Assembly: GCA_038065635.1 (NCBI GenBank)
Contig: JBBTQP010000092.1
Span: 1-36,654, forward strand
Direction of reading: 5' to 3'
From: JAHJFW01 sp038065635
GTDB taxonomy: Bacteria > Patescibacteriota > Patescibacteriia > 2-12-FULL-60-25
DNA length: 36,654 nucleotides
A program made the position numbers and the translations under genes. Position 1 is the first letter of the stretch; each line of letters starts with the position of its first letter. Shown here one piece after another: positions 23,002 to 31,104 of the stretch. The notes under the pieces were generated by a model. That model was not told the origin of the DNA. It was given only the letters and a program-made list of their open reading frames with translations, and made no database searches.

Positions 23002-23637
23002 CTAGGATGCGGCGCGAGTAGATTCGACGAACGCGAAGCCTGCTTCATGGCAGAACCACGAATCGGAGTTGCCGTGGTGCTCAGAGAGAGTGCGACCTTC
23101 TCCGTAGCGGCTCACTCCAAGCAGGTAGTGTTCTTCACCGCTGAATTTATTGATAGGATCGTGCATCACAACGATCCACGTGAGACCCATTGACGCGATG
23201 TCCTCGTCACTGAATTTCTCACGGATCAGGCAGGCGATCTCGGCGTTCGGCTGCGAGTATTTACGCGCGTACGCCTCGGAGTGAATTTTCGCGACTCTTC
23301 GTTCTTCGTCATGGAAGGGCCTGCCTTTGATGACGGCGATTTCGGTGGTTTTGCCGCATGTTGGCTTGAAACGTTCCGAACGTAGCAGTCGTTTGGATCC
23401 TTCCGTCACAGAGTAGCGCATGCTCTCCAGACGTCTGATCCATTCTTCTCCGGTCGTGCCGTAGGAGGTGACCGAGAAGCGGATCGCACCGAATGTATCG
23501 CGGTAGAGATTGGTTCGCTCAGAGACCGTGAGCTCGCCGCGGAGGAACCTCATTGCGGCGTCGTGACCGCCGAGCTTCTTGACGATGGCGTTCAGTTGGC
23601 CTGCGGTGAGATCGGAGGATGCGAATTCAGAACTCAT
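23002..23637 (-). CDS. Orphan protein, possibly a Patescibacteria-specific family
   Basis: The start MSSEF at 23637 is chosen because AGGAG lies 8 bases upstream. An earlier in-frame ATG at 23667 lacks this. The product is 211 residues and soluble. An N-terminal segment TAGQLNAIVKKLGGHDAAMRFL looks like a small helical domain; I recall similar N termini in hypothetical proteins of Patescibacteria, unverified. A mixed alpha/beta body follows, with WIVVMHDPI and YLLGVSRYG. There is no membrane segment. It has a near-consensus promoter, a long leader with a large hairpin and a strong terminator, unlike its neighbours. The function is unknown. Confidence 0.72.
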   Translation of the reverse strand: MSSEFASSDLTAGQLNAIVKKLGGHDAAMRFLRGELTVSERTNLYRDTFGAIRFSVTSYGTTGEEWIRRLESMRYSVTEGSKRLLRSERFKPTCGKTTEIAVIKGRPFHDEERRVAKIHSEAYARKYSQPNAEIACLIREKFSDEDIASMGLTWIVVMHDPINKFSGEEHYLLGVSRYGEGRTLSEHHGNSDSWFCHEAGFAFVESTRAAS

Positions 23638-23708
23638 GTTTTCGACTCCTTGCCCTGATTTGGGCATTTTCTTTTCCCTCTAATCCGAGGAGGAGCCATG
23701 GCCTGCGC

Positions 23709-23758
23709 GGTCATAGCCAGAAATCCTGAACAAAGTTGAAGGACTTTTGGCTATGACC
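23709..23758 (-). promoter_or_regulatory. Large hairpin in the leader of the orphan gene
   Basis: On the minus strand GGTCATAGCCA pairs with TGGCTATGACC, extended by AAAGTCC/GGATTT with mismatches, giving an ~18-bp imperfect stem. It lies between the promoter and the start, about 70-120 bases before the ATG. A cis-acting RNA or an operator are both possible. Confidence 0.6.
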
Positions 23759-23789
23759 GAAGAGGGAATTTCAAAGAGCAACGATCCAC

Positions 23790-23818
23790 TTTATACACGA
23801 AAAGCACATATTAGTCAA
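23790..23818 (-). promoter_or_regulatory. Near-consensus promoter of the orphan gene 23002-23637
   Basis: On the minus strand TTGACT, 17-base spacer, TATAAA. Predicted start is about 23783, giving a leader of ~145 bases. Confidence 0.75.
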
Positions 23819-23856
23819 TAGTCTTTGACACAGTTGGCTCCTGTGCTGCAAACGAT

Positions 23857-23935
23857 GTCATTCCCGTGAAGACGGGAATCCAGATCAAAAGTGTGTTTTC
23901 TTCACTGTCTGGTTCCCCGCCTCCGCGGGGATGAC
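23857..23935. repeat. Family A miniature inverted-repeat element (intergenic)
   Basis: Starts GTCATTCCCGTGAAGACGGG and ends CCGCGGGGATGAC, 79 bp. A fragment of the end (GAGGATGACAC) recurs about 35 bases on. The gap 23638-24019 otherwise holds only the orphan gene's promoter and leader. Confidence 0.8.
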
Positions 23936-24019
23936 GATTTGGACGGATACCAGCAAGAGCGAGGATGACACGGTAGATGGCATTTTAGTGTGATACGATA
24001 TCCTCGTACCCGACATGGT

Positions 24020-25618
24020 ATGAGATTTACGTTATTTAGCTTGTTATTGCTTGCCAGCGTGGCGTTTTTGGCGCTTCCGTCTCTTGGCGCGGACGTTTTT
24101 TTAAGTCCGGATGAGACGGCTGTCGCTGTGTCCGCGAGACTGTTTGCATCTACGGGATCGGCCAAGATTGAAACGGTCGGAGGTCAACCGGCCGTGGTCG
24201 AAGGAATCCCGTGGCTTCATCCGCGAAGTTACGTAACCGTTGGGAACGCGATCGCGCCGGTTGGATTTTTGGGCGCTCCGATACTTTTCGCCTTGTTGGT
24301 TATGATTTTCGGACAGACGGCTCTTTTTCTATTCACGCCGCTACTTGTCCTATCGGTGGTATTTCCGCTTTGGTCGTTTTCATCATCTTGGGGAAGGATC
24401 GCTAGGTTTGGAGTAATAACCGGCTGGTTGTTTTTTCCGACAGTGATTCTTTATGCGAACCGCGGATTGTTCCCGAATTTGATCGTCGTATGTTTCGCGG
24501 TTTGGTCCTGTTGGTTGCTTTGGAAAAAACCGAAGTACGGAATGATCCCAGCTGGAATTCTTGCAGGCATAGCTCTCACTATTCGTCCGACGGAAATATT
24601 TTGGATCGCACCTTGGTTGTTTGTGGCGGCGAAATATCCATGTCATCCTCGCGTAGGCGGGGATCCATCCGAAAAGAAGATGGATTCCCGTCTCCACGGG
24701 AATGACATAATAGGATTTATTGCACCTCTTCTTCTCATAATCTCATTCGCCGCGATAGTCGGACACTCTACCTACGGACAGTGGTCTGTAAGCGGCTATC
24801 AACTCCGTGATCCGATTGTCCTTTCTATTGATACAGGCGAAACAATAAACACAACATTAGGGCGATCGCAAGGATACGCCCCTACCAACTATTCCTGGCC
24901 CTTCGGTTTTCATCCGCGAAATGTTTGGTGGAACGTTCGATCGTATCTCATCTACTATTTTTTTCCGTGGGCGCTGATCCTCGTAGCCGCTGCTTGGTCG
25001 TTAAGAAAAAACAAGTCCGCAAGATCGTGGCTTATACTTTCGATCTGGACTACCGCATCTCTTTGTCTGGTTTATGGACAGGGCTTATATCAGGACCATG
25101 TTCGGTTGAATGAGGTTTCGATAGGAAATTCATTTCTGCGTTATCTTCTACCGGTATCTGTTATTTCTGCGTTTGCATTAGGATGGATCGTAAATCGGCT
25201 GCGTTTGCGATTCGGGCAAATTGGGACGGCTGGGGGCGCCTTTATCATTTCACTACTCGTGTTGTTTGGGATTTGGACGGCGTTTGTGCGCGACGACGAA
25301 GGACTTAAACAGGATCGTCTTGAACTTGCGCGGTATTCTTCCGTTCGCCAAGCGGCAATCGAAGAGATCCCCGGGTCAACGGTTATTTCTGACAGAAGCG
25401 ACAAGATTTTTTTTCCAGCATTCCGCGTTACATCGCCGATGCCATCCAATCTTGAAATTATCAAAGCCGCTGGAATGCTCGGCGGGCTATCGTTATACGT
25501 AAGAACTCTCGATCAAGACGGAATGGCGTCATGGCTGGAAAAGGGGATTTTTCTGGATCAAGTTTTCACATCGGGAAACGAATCGCTTTACCGCGTAACA
25601 ACCACAACATCACCATGA
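24020..25618 (+). CDS. GT-C-type membrane glycosyltransferase-like protein
   Basis: The product is 532 residues from the ATG at 24020. An upstream GTG start adds 10 non-hydrophobic residues and is less likely. There are about ten membrane helices. The first extracytoplasmic loop has DVFLSPDETAVA, matching the acidic motif that GT-C/ArnT-like enzymes place just after helix 1. The polyprenyl-phosphate-sugar donor is inferred from the family. Two dispersed repeats are read in frame: residues ~208-229 (CHPRVGGDP...DSRLHGND) and ~280-292 (LGRSQGYAPTN). The next gene overlaps by 4 bases. Confidence 0.72.
   Translation: MRFTLFSLLLLASVAFLALPSLGADVFLSPDETAVAVSARLFASTGSAKIETVGGQPAVVEGIPWLHPRSYVTVGNAIAPVGFLGAPILFALLVMIFGQTALFLFTPLLVLSVVFPLWSFSSSWGRIARFGVITGWLFFPTVILYANRGLFPNLIVVCFAVWSCWLLWKKPKYGMIPAGILAGIALTIRPTEIFWIAPWLFVAAKYPCHPRVGGDPSEKKMDSRLHGNDIIGFIAPLLLIISFAAIVGHSTYGQWSVSGYQLRDPIVLSIDTGETINTTLGRSQGYAPTNYSWPFGFHPRNVWWNVRSYLIYYFFPWALILVAAAWSLRKNKSARSWLILSIWTTASLCLVYGQGLYQDHVRLNEVSIGNSFLRYLLPVSVISAFALGWIVNRLRLRFGQIGTAGGAFIISLLVLFGIWTAFVRDDEGLKQDRLELARYSSVRQAAIEEIPGSTVISDRSDKIFFPAFRVTSPMPSNLEIIKAAGMLGGLSLYVRTLDQDGMASWLEKGIFLDQVFTSGNESLYRVTTTTSP
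24642..24706. repeat. Family A element, complete copy inside a coding gene
   Basis: Starts GTCATCCTCGCGTAGGCGGG and ends CACGGGAATGAC. Both terminal hairpins are present, 65 bp. It is read in frame as CHPRVGGDP...MDSRLHGND with no stop. Confidence 0.85.
24859..24894. repeat. Family B element inside the same gene
   Basis: TAGGGCGATCGCAAGGATAC followed by GCCCCTACCAAC, read as LGRSQGYAPTN. It has the same orientation and reading frame as the alaS copy. Confidence 0.78.
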
Positions 25619-27063
25619 AAATTCCACGCGCAATCGCTTTTCCATTTCTTGCACTGCCGTGGATCGCGTGTGTTTTCGCAGTCGCATATCTGGCGATACA
25701 GCGTTTTCCTCCGAACGGAATATTTGTCGTGACTTCAAAAATGGACGGAACAAGTCCGTTTGCAAATCCGTTTTTGCCCTCGGAACGAGTTACGCCTCCC
25801 GGGAAACAAGCCGAAGGATGGAGCGGGCAACGCGTGATGGGCGATCCCACATATTTCAACGCGCGAGTTCCTGGACCGTACGATACCGTTGATATTGATC
25901 TTGAATTCAAACCGGTTCATCAACCGCTACTGGAATTCGGAGTTGTACGTGATGCGACTGGAAACGACTTGGAATTACATCCCATGTATTTTGAATCTCT
26001 TGAATCAAACGATTGGAGACCTGTAGCGGATGGTTATGTGCGAGGGGGCGTATCCGATTCGCGGTTAAACGATTCGAACCCGGTCGGAATGGCCCTTTGG
26101 GACGCGAGCGGCACAATGCCGCTTTTGCAAGATTCTCCGTCCGCGTCTCGAAAAACGCCGGTCGCACTGCGAGGTACGCACGAAATTTATTTGGTTCCTT
26201 CTGGAGGCCGTATTGATATCGCGTTTGAATTGCAGGACGTGAATCGAAAGCGCGGAACATCGGTTGCGGCTTTTCGTGTATTTCGAGGGGAGGAAGAGAT
26301 TCAGCGCGAGGCGTTTACTACCAATGCAAGTAGAGAGACGGCGATGGGAGCGATTACGGATCATCGCATCGCGTTTGATGCGACGCCAGGCGTGTACCGC
26401 ATTCGTTTTCAAGCGGATGATGACGTGTTCATACGTTCGATTCGGACGACGAGCCGAAGATGGGTTATCGGTCCGCGATTGAATGTAGGAGACGTTGTTG
26501 GGTATGCCACGACCACGGCGACGGCTCGTGTTTGGACTAATTCACGCCACGTGGTTGCGGAGACGTTCCATCGAGAGGGGCTTCAGGCAGTTACTCTTGG
26601 AAGTGAGTCTGTAAAAGTAGTTCGGACACATGAGGTGTTCCGCTTGGATCGCAAAGACTCCATTCCCGAACCGGTCAAATTAGAAGCGCCGGTTGGGGAT
26701 ATACGTTTCGTCGGAGACGGATGGTTTTCATATTCGCCTGAGGCCTTTTTCGAGCCGCGTCCGCGAAGGATTACGGATGGAAGTAATTTAATGAGCGAAG
26801 GGATAGAAGCGATCCGAACGTCATATACTCGCCCCGTCTCACTCGGAGACGGATGGTACTCCGCGCGATTTTCTTATGCTTTGAACAAAGACAGTGATCA
26901 ATTGCGATTCGTTCTTTCCGCGCCCGGGATTGTCTCACGCGGCGGAGCGGTGGACTTCAGAAAAATAACCATGACTTATCGCCGCCCTCCGATCTCGTGG
27001 AACGCATGGTTCGATCTCATTATTCAAGAAGTTAAAAACGCGTGGCGTCGCGTAAGATCCTGA
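25615..27063 (+). CDS. Membrane-anchored extracytoplasmic protein of unknown function
   Basis: The product is 482 residues. The start is set at 25615, where ATGA overlaps the previous stop. The open frame before it is a shadow. Residues ~7-27 form a signal anchor (AFPFLALPWIACVFAVAYLA). The rest is predicted beta-rich, with segments such as VDIDLEFKPVHQPLLEFGVV and VYRIRFQADDDVFIRSIRT that look like carbohydrate-binding or jelly-roll folds. No enzyme motif is recognised. Coupling to the GT-C gene suggests a joint surface-glycan role. Confidence 0.7.
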   Translation: MKIPRAIAFPFLALPWIACVFAVAYLAIQRFPPNGIFVVTSKMDGTSPFANPFLPSERVTPPGKQAEGWSGQRVMGDPTYFNARVPGPYDTVDIDLEFKPVHQPLLEFGVVRDATGNDLELHPMYFESLESNDWRPVADGYVRGGVSDSRLNDSNPVGMALWDASGTMPLLQDSPSASRKTPVALRGTHEIYLVPSGGRIDIAFELQDVNRKRGTSVAAFRVFRGEEEIQREAFTTNASRETAMGAITDHRIAFDATPGVYRIRFQADDDVFIRSIRTTSRRWVIGPRLNVGDVVGYATTTATARVWTNSRHVVAETFHREGLQAVTLGSESVKVVRTHEVFRLDRKDSIPEPVKLEAPVGDIRFVGDGWFSYSPEAFFEPRPRRITDGSNLMSEGIEAIRTSYTRPVSLGDGWYSARFSYALNKDSDQLRFVLSAPGIVSRGGAVDFRKITMTYRRPPISWNAWFDLIIQEVKNAWRRVRS

Positions 27064-27065
27064 AT

Positions 27066-27260
27066 ATGAGTCCAATACAATTCCTGAAATCATTTTTGTT
27101 TCAAACGATTTTTTCCGACGTGGTTCTCGCTATGATTTTGATATCAGCGGAAATTTTTGTTCCGGGCTCGGTACTTCCGTTTGTTGATTTGGTTGATTTG
27201 CTGCCAGTAGTTTTGGGAGTGGTTTTTGTGGGGGTTATGGTCGGGAGAGCGGAGGGATAG
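27066..27260 (+). CDS. Small membrane protein
   Basis: The product is 64 residues beginning MSPIQFLKSFLF at 27066, 2 bases after the previous stop. Two hydrophobic segments (about 15-30 and 42-58) are separated by a short loop with acidic residues (VDLVDLLP). The function is unknown. It lies tightly in the same operon, so it is likely real. Confidence 0.5.
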   Translation: MSPIQFLKSFLFQTIFSDVVLAMILISAEIFVPGSVLPFVDLVDLLPVVLGVVFVGVMVGRAEG

Positions 27261-27267
27261 ATTCATT

Positions 27268-27349
27268 GTCATTCCCGCGTAGGCGGGAATCCAGAATAAG
27301 AGGAAATATTCACATTAATATCCTGGATCCCCGCCTTCGCGAGGATGAC
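27268..27349. repeat. Family A miniature inverted-repeat element (intergenic)
   Basis: Starts GTCATTCCCGCGTAGGCGGG and ends TTCGCGAGGATGAC, 82 bp, in the gap before rfbB. No convincing promoter for rfbB is seen beyond a TTGTCC at about 27369. Confidence 0.8.
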
Positions 27350-27409
27350 ACGGATTTTATGACATCCCTTGTCCTACATGTATTTTTATGTTGAGATGGT
27401 GCGGATATT

Positions 27410-28441
27410 ATGAAGCTTCTTGTTACCGGCGGGGCCGGGTTTATCGGGACTAATTTCGTCTATCACGTACTCCGTAATCATCCGGAGGATTCGGTTATAG
27501 TATTGGATGCGCTGACCTACGCAGGCAATCTTGAGAATTTGAAACCCCTTGAAAATGATCCGCGTTTTTCATTCGTTAAGGGGGATATCTGCGATCGTAA
27601 GATCGTTGATCCTCTCGTCGCCTCTGTTGATGCTGTAGTCCATTTTGCGGCGGAGTCTCACGTTGATCGATCTATTCATGACGCATCAGCTTTTGTCTGG
27701 ACGAACGTTCTTGGAACGCAAACGCTTCTAGATTCCTGCCGCGCCAAAGGAAGCGTTCGTTTCCATCACGTCTCGACCGACGAAGTTTTTGGTTCTCTTG
27801 GTCCGAAAGGAATGTTTAACGAAAATACTCCTTACGATCCTCGAAGCCCGTACAGCGCTTCCAAGGCGGCATCGGATCACCTCGTTCGCGCAGCATGGCA
27901 CACGCACAAACTTCCAATCACGATTTCAAATTGTTCTAACAATTACGGACCGTACTGTTTTCCGGAAAAGATCATTCCGTTGTTCATTACGAATCTTCTC
28001 GAAGAAAAGAATGTTCCTCTCTATGGCAATGGCGCCAACGTGCGTGATTGGCTGTTTGTGGAAGATCATTGCCGCGGAATCGACGCCGTTCTTCGTCGCG
28101 GTAAGATAGGAGAGACTTATTGTTTCGGAGGTCGCGCTGAACGATCGAACATGGAGCTTACAAACGTCATTCTTTTTGAGATGGGGTTTGGAAAAGAGAA
28201 GATCCAGCCCGTGGCGGACAGACCAGGACATGACTTGCGCTATGCCATGGATTTTTCAAAAGCGGAAAAAGAACTCGGATGGTTTCCTGAAACGCCGTTT
28301 TTGCACGGTATTCGAAAGACCATCGCTTGGTACAAGTCCAACGAAGACTGGTGGAAACGAATCAAATCCGGAACTTATCGCGAGTACTACGAAAAGCAAT
28401 ACGGAGTTCATGCAGTTACAATGCCTAACCCATTACCTTGA
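27410..28441 (+). CDS. rfbB: dTDP-glucose 4,6-dehydratase
   Basis: The product is 343 residues, an extended SDR. It has GGAGFIGTNFVYHVL for NAD, HFAAESHVDRSI, HVSTDEVFGSLG with the Thr-Asp-Glu catalytic triad, YSASKAASDHLVRA with the Tyr/Lys pair, and NCSNNYGPYCFPEKIIPLFI. This is the full RmlB signature. It makes dTDP-4-keto-6-deoxyglucose for surface deoxysugars. It lies 31 bases before an RmlA-type gene. rmlC and rmlD are not in the window. Confidence 0.95.
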   Translation: MKLLVTGGAGFIGTNFVYHVLRNHPEDSVIVLDALTYAGNLENLKPLENDPRFSFVKGDICDRKIVDPLVASVDAVVHFAAESHVDRSIHDASAFVWTNVLGTQTLLDSCRAKGSVRFHHVSTDEVFGSLGPKGMFNENTPYDPRSPYSASKAASDHLVRAAWHTHKLPITISNCSNNYGPYCFPEKIIPLFITNLLEEKNVPLYGNGANVRDWLFVEDHCRGIDAVLRRGKIGETYCFGGRAERSNMELTNVILFEMGFGKEKIQPVADRPGHDLRYAMDFSKAEKELGWFPETPFLHGIRKTIAWYKSNEDWWKRIKSGTYREYYEKQYGVHAVTMPNPLP

Positions 28442-28464
28442 CTCTAGATTCCAAATTCTACATT
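28438..28464 (+). promoter_or_regulatory. Possible promoter of the RmlA-type gene, leaderless geometry
   Basis: TTGACT (28438-28443, overlapping the rfbB stop), 15-base spacer (short), TACATT (28459-28464), then 8 bases to ATG at 28473. Confidence 0.35.
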
Positions 28465-28472
28465 CTTCCTCT

Positions 28473-29549
28473 ATGAAAGCACTGATTACGGCAGGCGGAC
28501 GGGCGACGCGAATGCGTCCCATCACCTACACAAGAAATAAGCACTTGATACCATTGGCGAACAAGCCAATGATTTGGCATGCCATAGAAAAAATCGCGGA
28601 GTGCGGTATTCGCGAAGTTTTCATCAACGTAAATCCAGGCGAGACGGATGTACAAAAATCCGTTGGCGACGGTTCCCGCTGGGGTTTATCCGTACGATAC
28701 ATTGAGCAGGAAGGTGGACCGCAGGGGTTGGCGCATATCGTGAAAAACGCGCGACCTCATCTCGGCGAAGAACCGTTTCTTTTTTATCTTGGCGATAACA
28801 TCGTACTTGGATCACTTCGTCCTCTTGTGGAGAGATTCGAGAAAGGCGGATTGGATTGTCTTTTGGCGCTTTCAAAAGTTTCTGATCCGCAGAGATTCGG
28901 AGTTCCAGAAATTCGAGACGGTAAAATTATTCGGGTTATCGAAAAACCGGCCAATCCTCCAAGCGACTTCGCCGTTACCGGCATTTACATCTATTCGCCA
29001 AAGATTTTCGAAGCTGTTACATCCATCGCACCGTCGGCTCGCGGGGAGTATGAGATTTCCGACGCCCACACATGGCTTATCGAACACGGCGCTAGCGTCG
29101 GATACGAGGAGACTACTGGATGGTGGAAGGATACCGGAAAACCGGATGACTTGTTGGAAGGAAACGCGCTTATCTTGAACGGACTTCCTCCGAACGCTTT
29201 TGGCAACGAAGGAGAAAAATGCGCAGACACGGTTTTTCAAGGAAATGTTCGCGTAGGAAAGGGGACGAGATTCGGACAAGGATGCGTCATACGCGGCCCC
29301 GTCACAATTGGAGAAAATTGCCATCTGGAGAACGCTTTCGTCGGACCCTTCACCTCCATCGGAGACGGCGTGCGAATCAGTAATGCGGAGGTGGAGCACT
29401 CGATTATTTTTGACGGCGCGGAAATCTCCTGCGGAAGACGAATCGTTGACGCGATAATAGGACAAAACGCAAAAGTGACATCTTGTTCGGATACGCTGCC
29501 ACGAGGAAACAAGCTGATTATAGGGGATAATTCGGCGGTAGAGCTCTAA
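28473..29549 (+). CDS. Glucose-1-phosphate thymidylyltransferase, long type with beta-helix domain
   Basis: The product is 358 residues from ATG 28473. The nucleotidyltransferase domain has GGRATRMRPITYTRNKHLIP (usual G-x-G-T-R-x-R-P, here Ala for the second Gly), PLANKPM with the catalytic Lys, and YLGDNIVLG with the metal-binding Asp. Residues ~245-358 form a left-handed beta-helix of hexapeptide repeats (RVGKGTRFGQGCVIRG...). This is the archaeal-style long RmlA/COG1209 type. Its neighbour rfbB uses its product. Confidence 0.88.
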   Translation: MKALITAGGRATRMRPITYTRNKHLIPLANKPMIWHAIEKIAECGIREVFINVNPGETDVQKSVGDGSRWGLSVRYIEQEGGPQGLAHIVKNARPHLGEEPFLFYLGDNIVLGSLRPLVERFEKGGLDCLLALSKVSDPQRFGVPEIRDGKIIRVIEKPANPPSDFAVTGIYIYSPKIFEAVTSIAPSARGEYEISDAHTWLIEHGASVGYEETTGWWKDTGKPDDLLEGNALILNGLPPNAFGNEGEKCADTVFQGNVRVGKGTRFGQGCVIRGPVTIGENCHLENAFVGPFTSIGDGVRISNAEVEHSIIFDGAEISCGRRIVDAIIGQNAKVTSCSDTLPRGNKLIIGDNSAVEL

Positions 29550-29562
29550 AAGAAAATGCGGG

Positions 29563-29773
29563 GAATAACCCCCTCTAACTCCCCCTTCGCAAGGGGAGGA
29601 CAGGATCTATCCCCCTCCTTACGAAGGAGGGGTTAGGGGAGGTCTCTTACGTATGGGCTCGACCTACTCTAACTCCCTCTTATGATTAAGTGGGTGGATA
29701 ATTCAAATAATTCCTCCCCTTAAACTCAAAAAATTATAAGGGGAGGTATAAGGGGAGGTTAGGAGGGGTTATT
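29563..29773. repeat. Family D composite repeat between convergent genes
   Basis: The outer arms AATAACCCCCTCTAACTCCCC and GGGGAGGTTAGGAGGGGTTA are inverted. Inside are CCCCCTCCTTACGAAGGAGG and CTTATAATTTTTTGAG-type hairpins. It fills the 228-base gap between the RmlA-type gene and the PEGA gene, both ending here, and may terminate both. Confidence 0.8.
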
Positions 29774-29777
29774 TCGT

Positions 29778-31067
29778 TTATTGCATTGCGATTTTCCAAA
29801 CCGTATCTTTTCCGTCTTTGATTCCTGCTACGTACAGAACGTTTCCTATGATTGCAAAGTCTCTAATTGTGTCGAATGTTGCTATTGGTGTTCTGATTCT
29901 TCCGTCTCTCGTGTCTATGTTGAGGACATAAATTTCGTGATCGGATGCCACCACTATATTTTTGCCGTTAAGAAGCCACACTGCCTGTGTCACCGGCGTA
30001 CTCTCGCGCGAGATCAGTTCCGGTTCGCCGCTCGGAATCCACGTCCAGATTTCACCGTTAGAGTGAGTCAGATAGTTGATGGACGAGTTACTTATGAATG
30101 GTCGCAACTTGTCTCCGGTAACAGTGGAAATGTGCGGAGAAGATTTCGAAGGATCCACGGAAAGCCAATGATCGCCATCGCGCAAAATCAATTTGGATCC
30201 TTCCGCGTTATGTATGGTCCAATGTCCCGAAGGAAGAATCAATCCTCGCGTTTGATCCGTATTTCTAAACAGGACGAGATCTTCCGTACCGGTTACGGAA
30301 CGGATTTGCATGTCACCGAGTTTGTCTACCACGCCAAACGGAAGTATTGAGCGTGTCACGGATCCGTCTTGCGAGCGAATCGAAACCATTGATGATCCGG
30401 AGATTCCTTCCAACGCGTTACCGTTCCAACGATATATTCCAGACATGACTCGTAGCGCGGGAGATGATGAGTGCGTATCAATTAGCCAGCCACCGTCGGA
30501 AGATTCCACGTAGACAGAGCGTGAATCGTTTGACCATGAAATCGTTGCATCGTCCGGAATGGCTCGCGGGATGTCGTAGATTCTTTTGCTGTCCGTATCA
30601 GGTTGCCAGATAATTAAACGCGACGAGCTCGCGTGAGATTCAAGCATAGCCAACGCGCTTGCGTTTGGCGCGGCTTCGACTCGAGCGATAGGTTCGAATG
30701 AAAGAGATTCGGGAGCGGCATTTATCCACAAAAGAATGTCATTCGCGAAAGTGACGCGTTCAGGAACAACCTCGAGTTGTTTTTCCCATGCCCTATATCC
30801 ATCCTTTTCAATTCTGATACGGTAGACTCCGGGCGTTACGTTCTGCAGAGTTACCGGCGTCGTTTCGTTCGTGTCGTTGTCGTTTAGGAAGATGCTGGCG
30901 CGCGTTGGCGTGGAGTCGAGAATCAGGGTTCCGTTTCTTTCGATTTTTTCTTTTTTTGGATTCCAGCGATAACCTGCAGTATAAAACACGACCACAGGCG
31001 CAGCGGCGAGGAAAGTTATAGCAAAAACCCACGGCAGAATGCGTCGGTGGAACGGAGTCGATTTCAT
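29778..31067 (-). CDS. PEGA-domain protein, membrane-anchored, probable beta-propeller
   Basis: The product is 429 residues from the ATG at 31067. An upstream in-frame start at 31109 is less likely because an extended -10 box precedes 31067. Residues ~10-30 form a signal anchor (PWVFAITFLAAAPVVVFYTA). Residues ~42-105 are a PEGA domain (STPTRASIFLNDN, TPGVYRIRIEKDGYRAWEK). The remainder has repeated strand-loop units (ISWSNDSRSVYVESSDGGW) resembling WD/TolB-like propellers. PEGA domains are usually extracytoplasmic. The function is unknown. Confidence 0.78.
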   Translation of the reverse strand: MKSTPFHRRILPWVFAITFLAAAPVVVFYTAGYRWNPKKEKIERNGTLILDSTPTRASIFLNDNDTNETTPVTLQNVTPGVYRIRIEKDGYRAWEKQLEVVPERVTFANDILLWINAAPESLSFEPIARVEAAPNASALAMLESHASSSRLIIWQPDTDSKRIYDIPRAIPDDATISWSNDSRSVYVESSDGGWLIDTHSSSPALRVMSGIYRWNGNALEGISGSSMVSIRSQDGSVTRSILPFGVVDKLGDMQIRSVTGTEDLVLFRNTDQTRGLILPSGHWTIHNAEGSKLILRDGDHWLSVDPSKSSPHISTVTGDKLRPFISNSSINYLTHSNGEIWTWIPSGEPELISRESTPVTQAVWLLNGKNIVVASDHEIYVLNIDTRDGRIRTPIATFDTIRDFAIIGNVLYVAGIKDGKDTVWKIAMQ

Positions 31068-31074
31068 AAACTTA

Positions 31075-31083
31075 TTATTAGCA
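31075..31083 (-). promoter_or_regulatory. Extended -10 of the PEGA gene, leaderless geometry
   Basis: On the minus strand TGC-TAATAA (extended -10) ends 7 bases before the ATG at 31067. No clear -35 is seen. Confidence 0.45.
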
Positions 31084-31104
31084 TACTCCAATAATTCACT
31101 CCAT

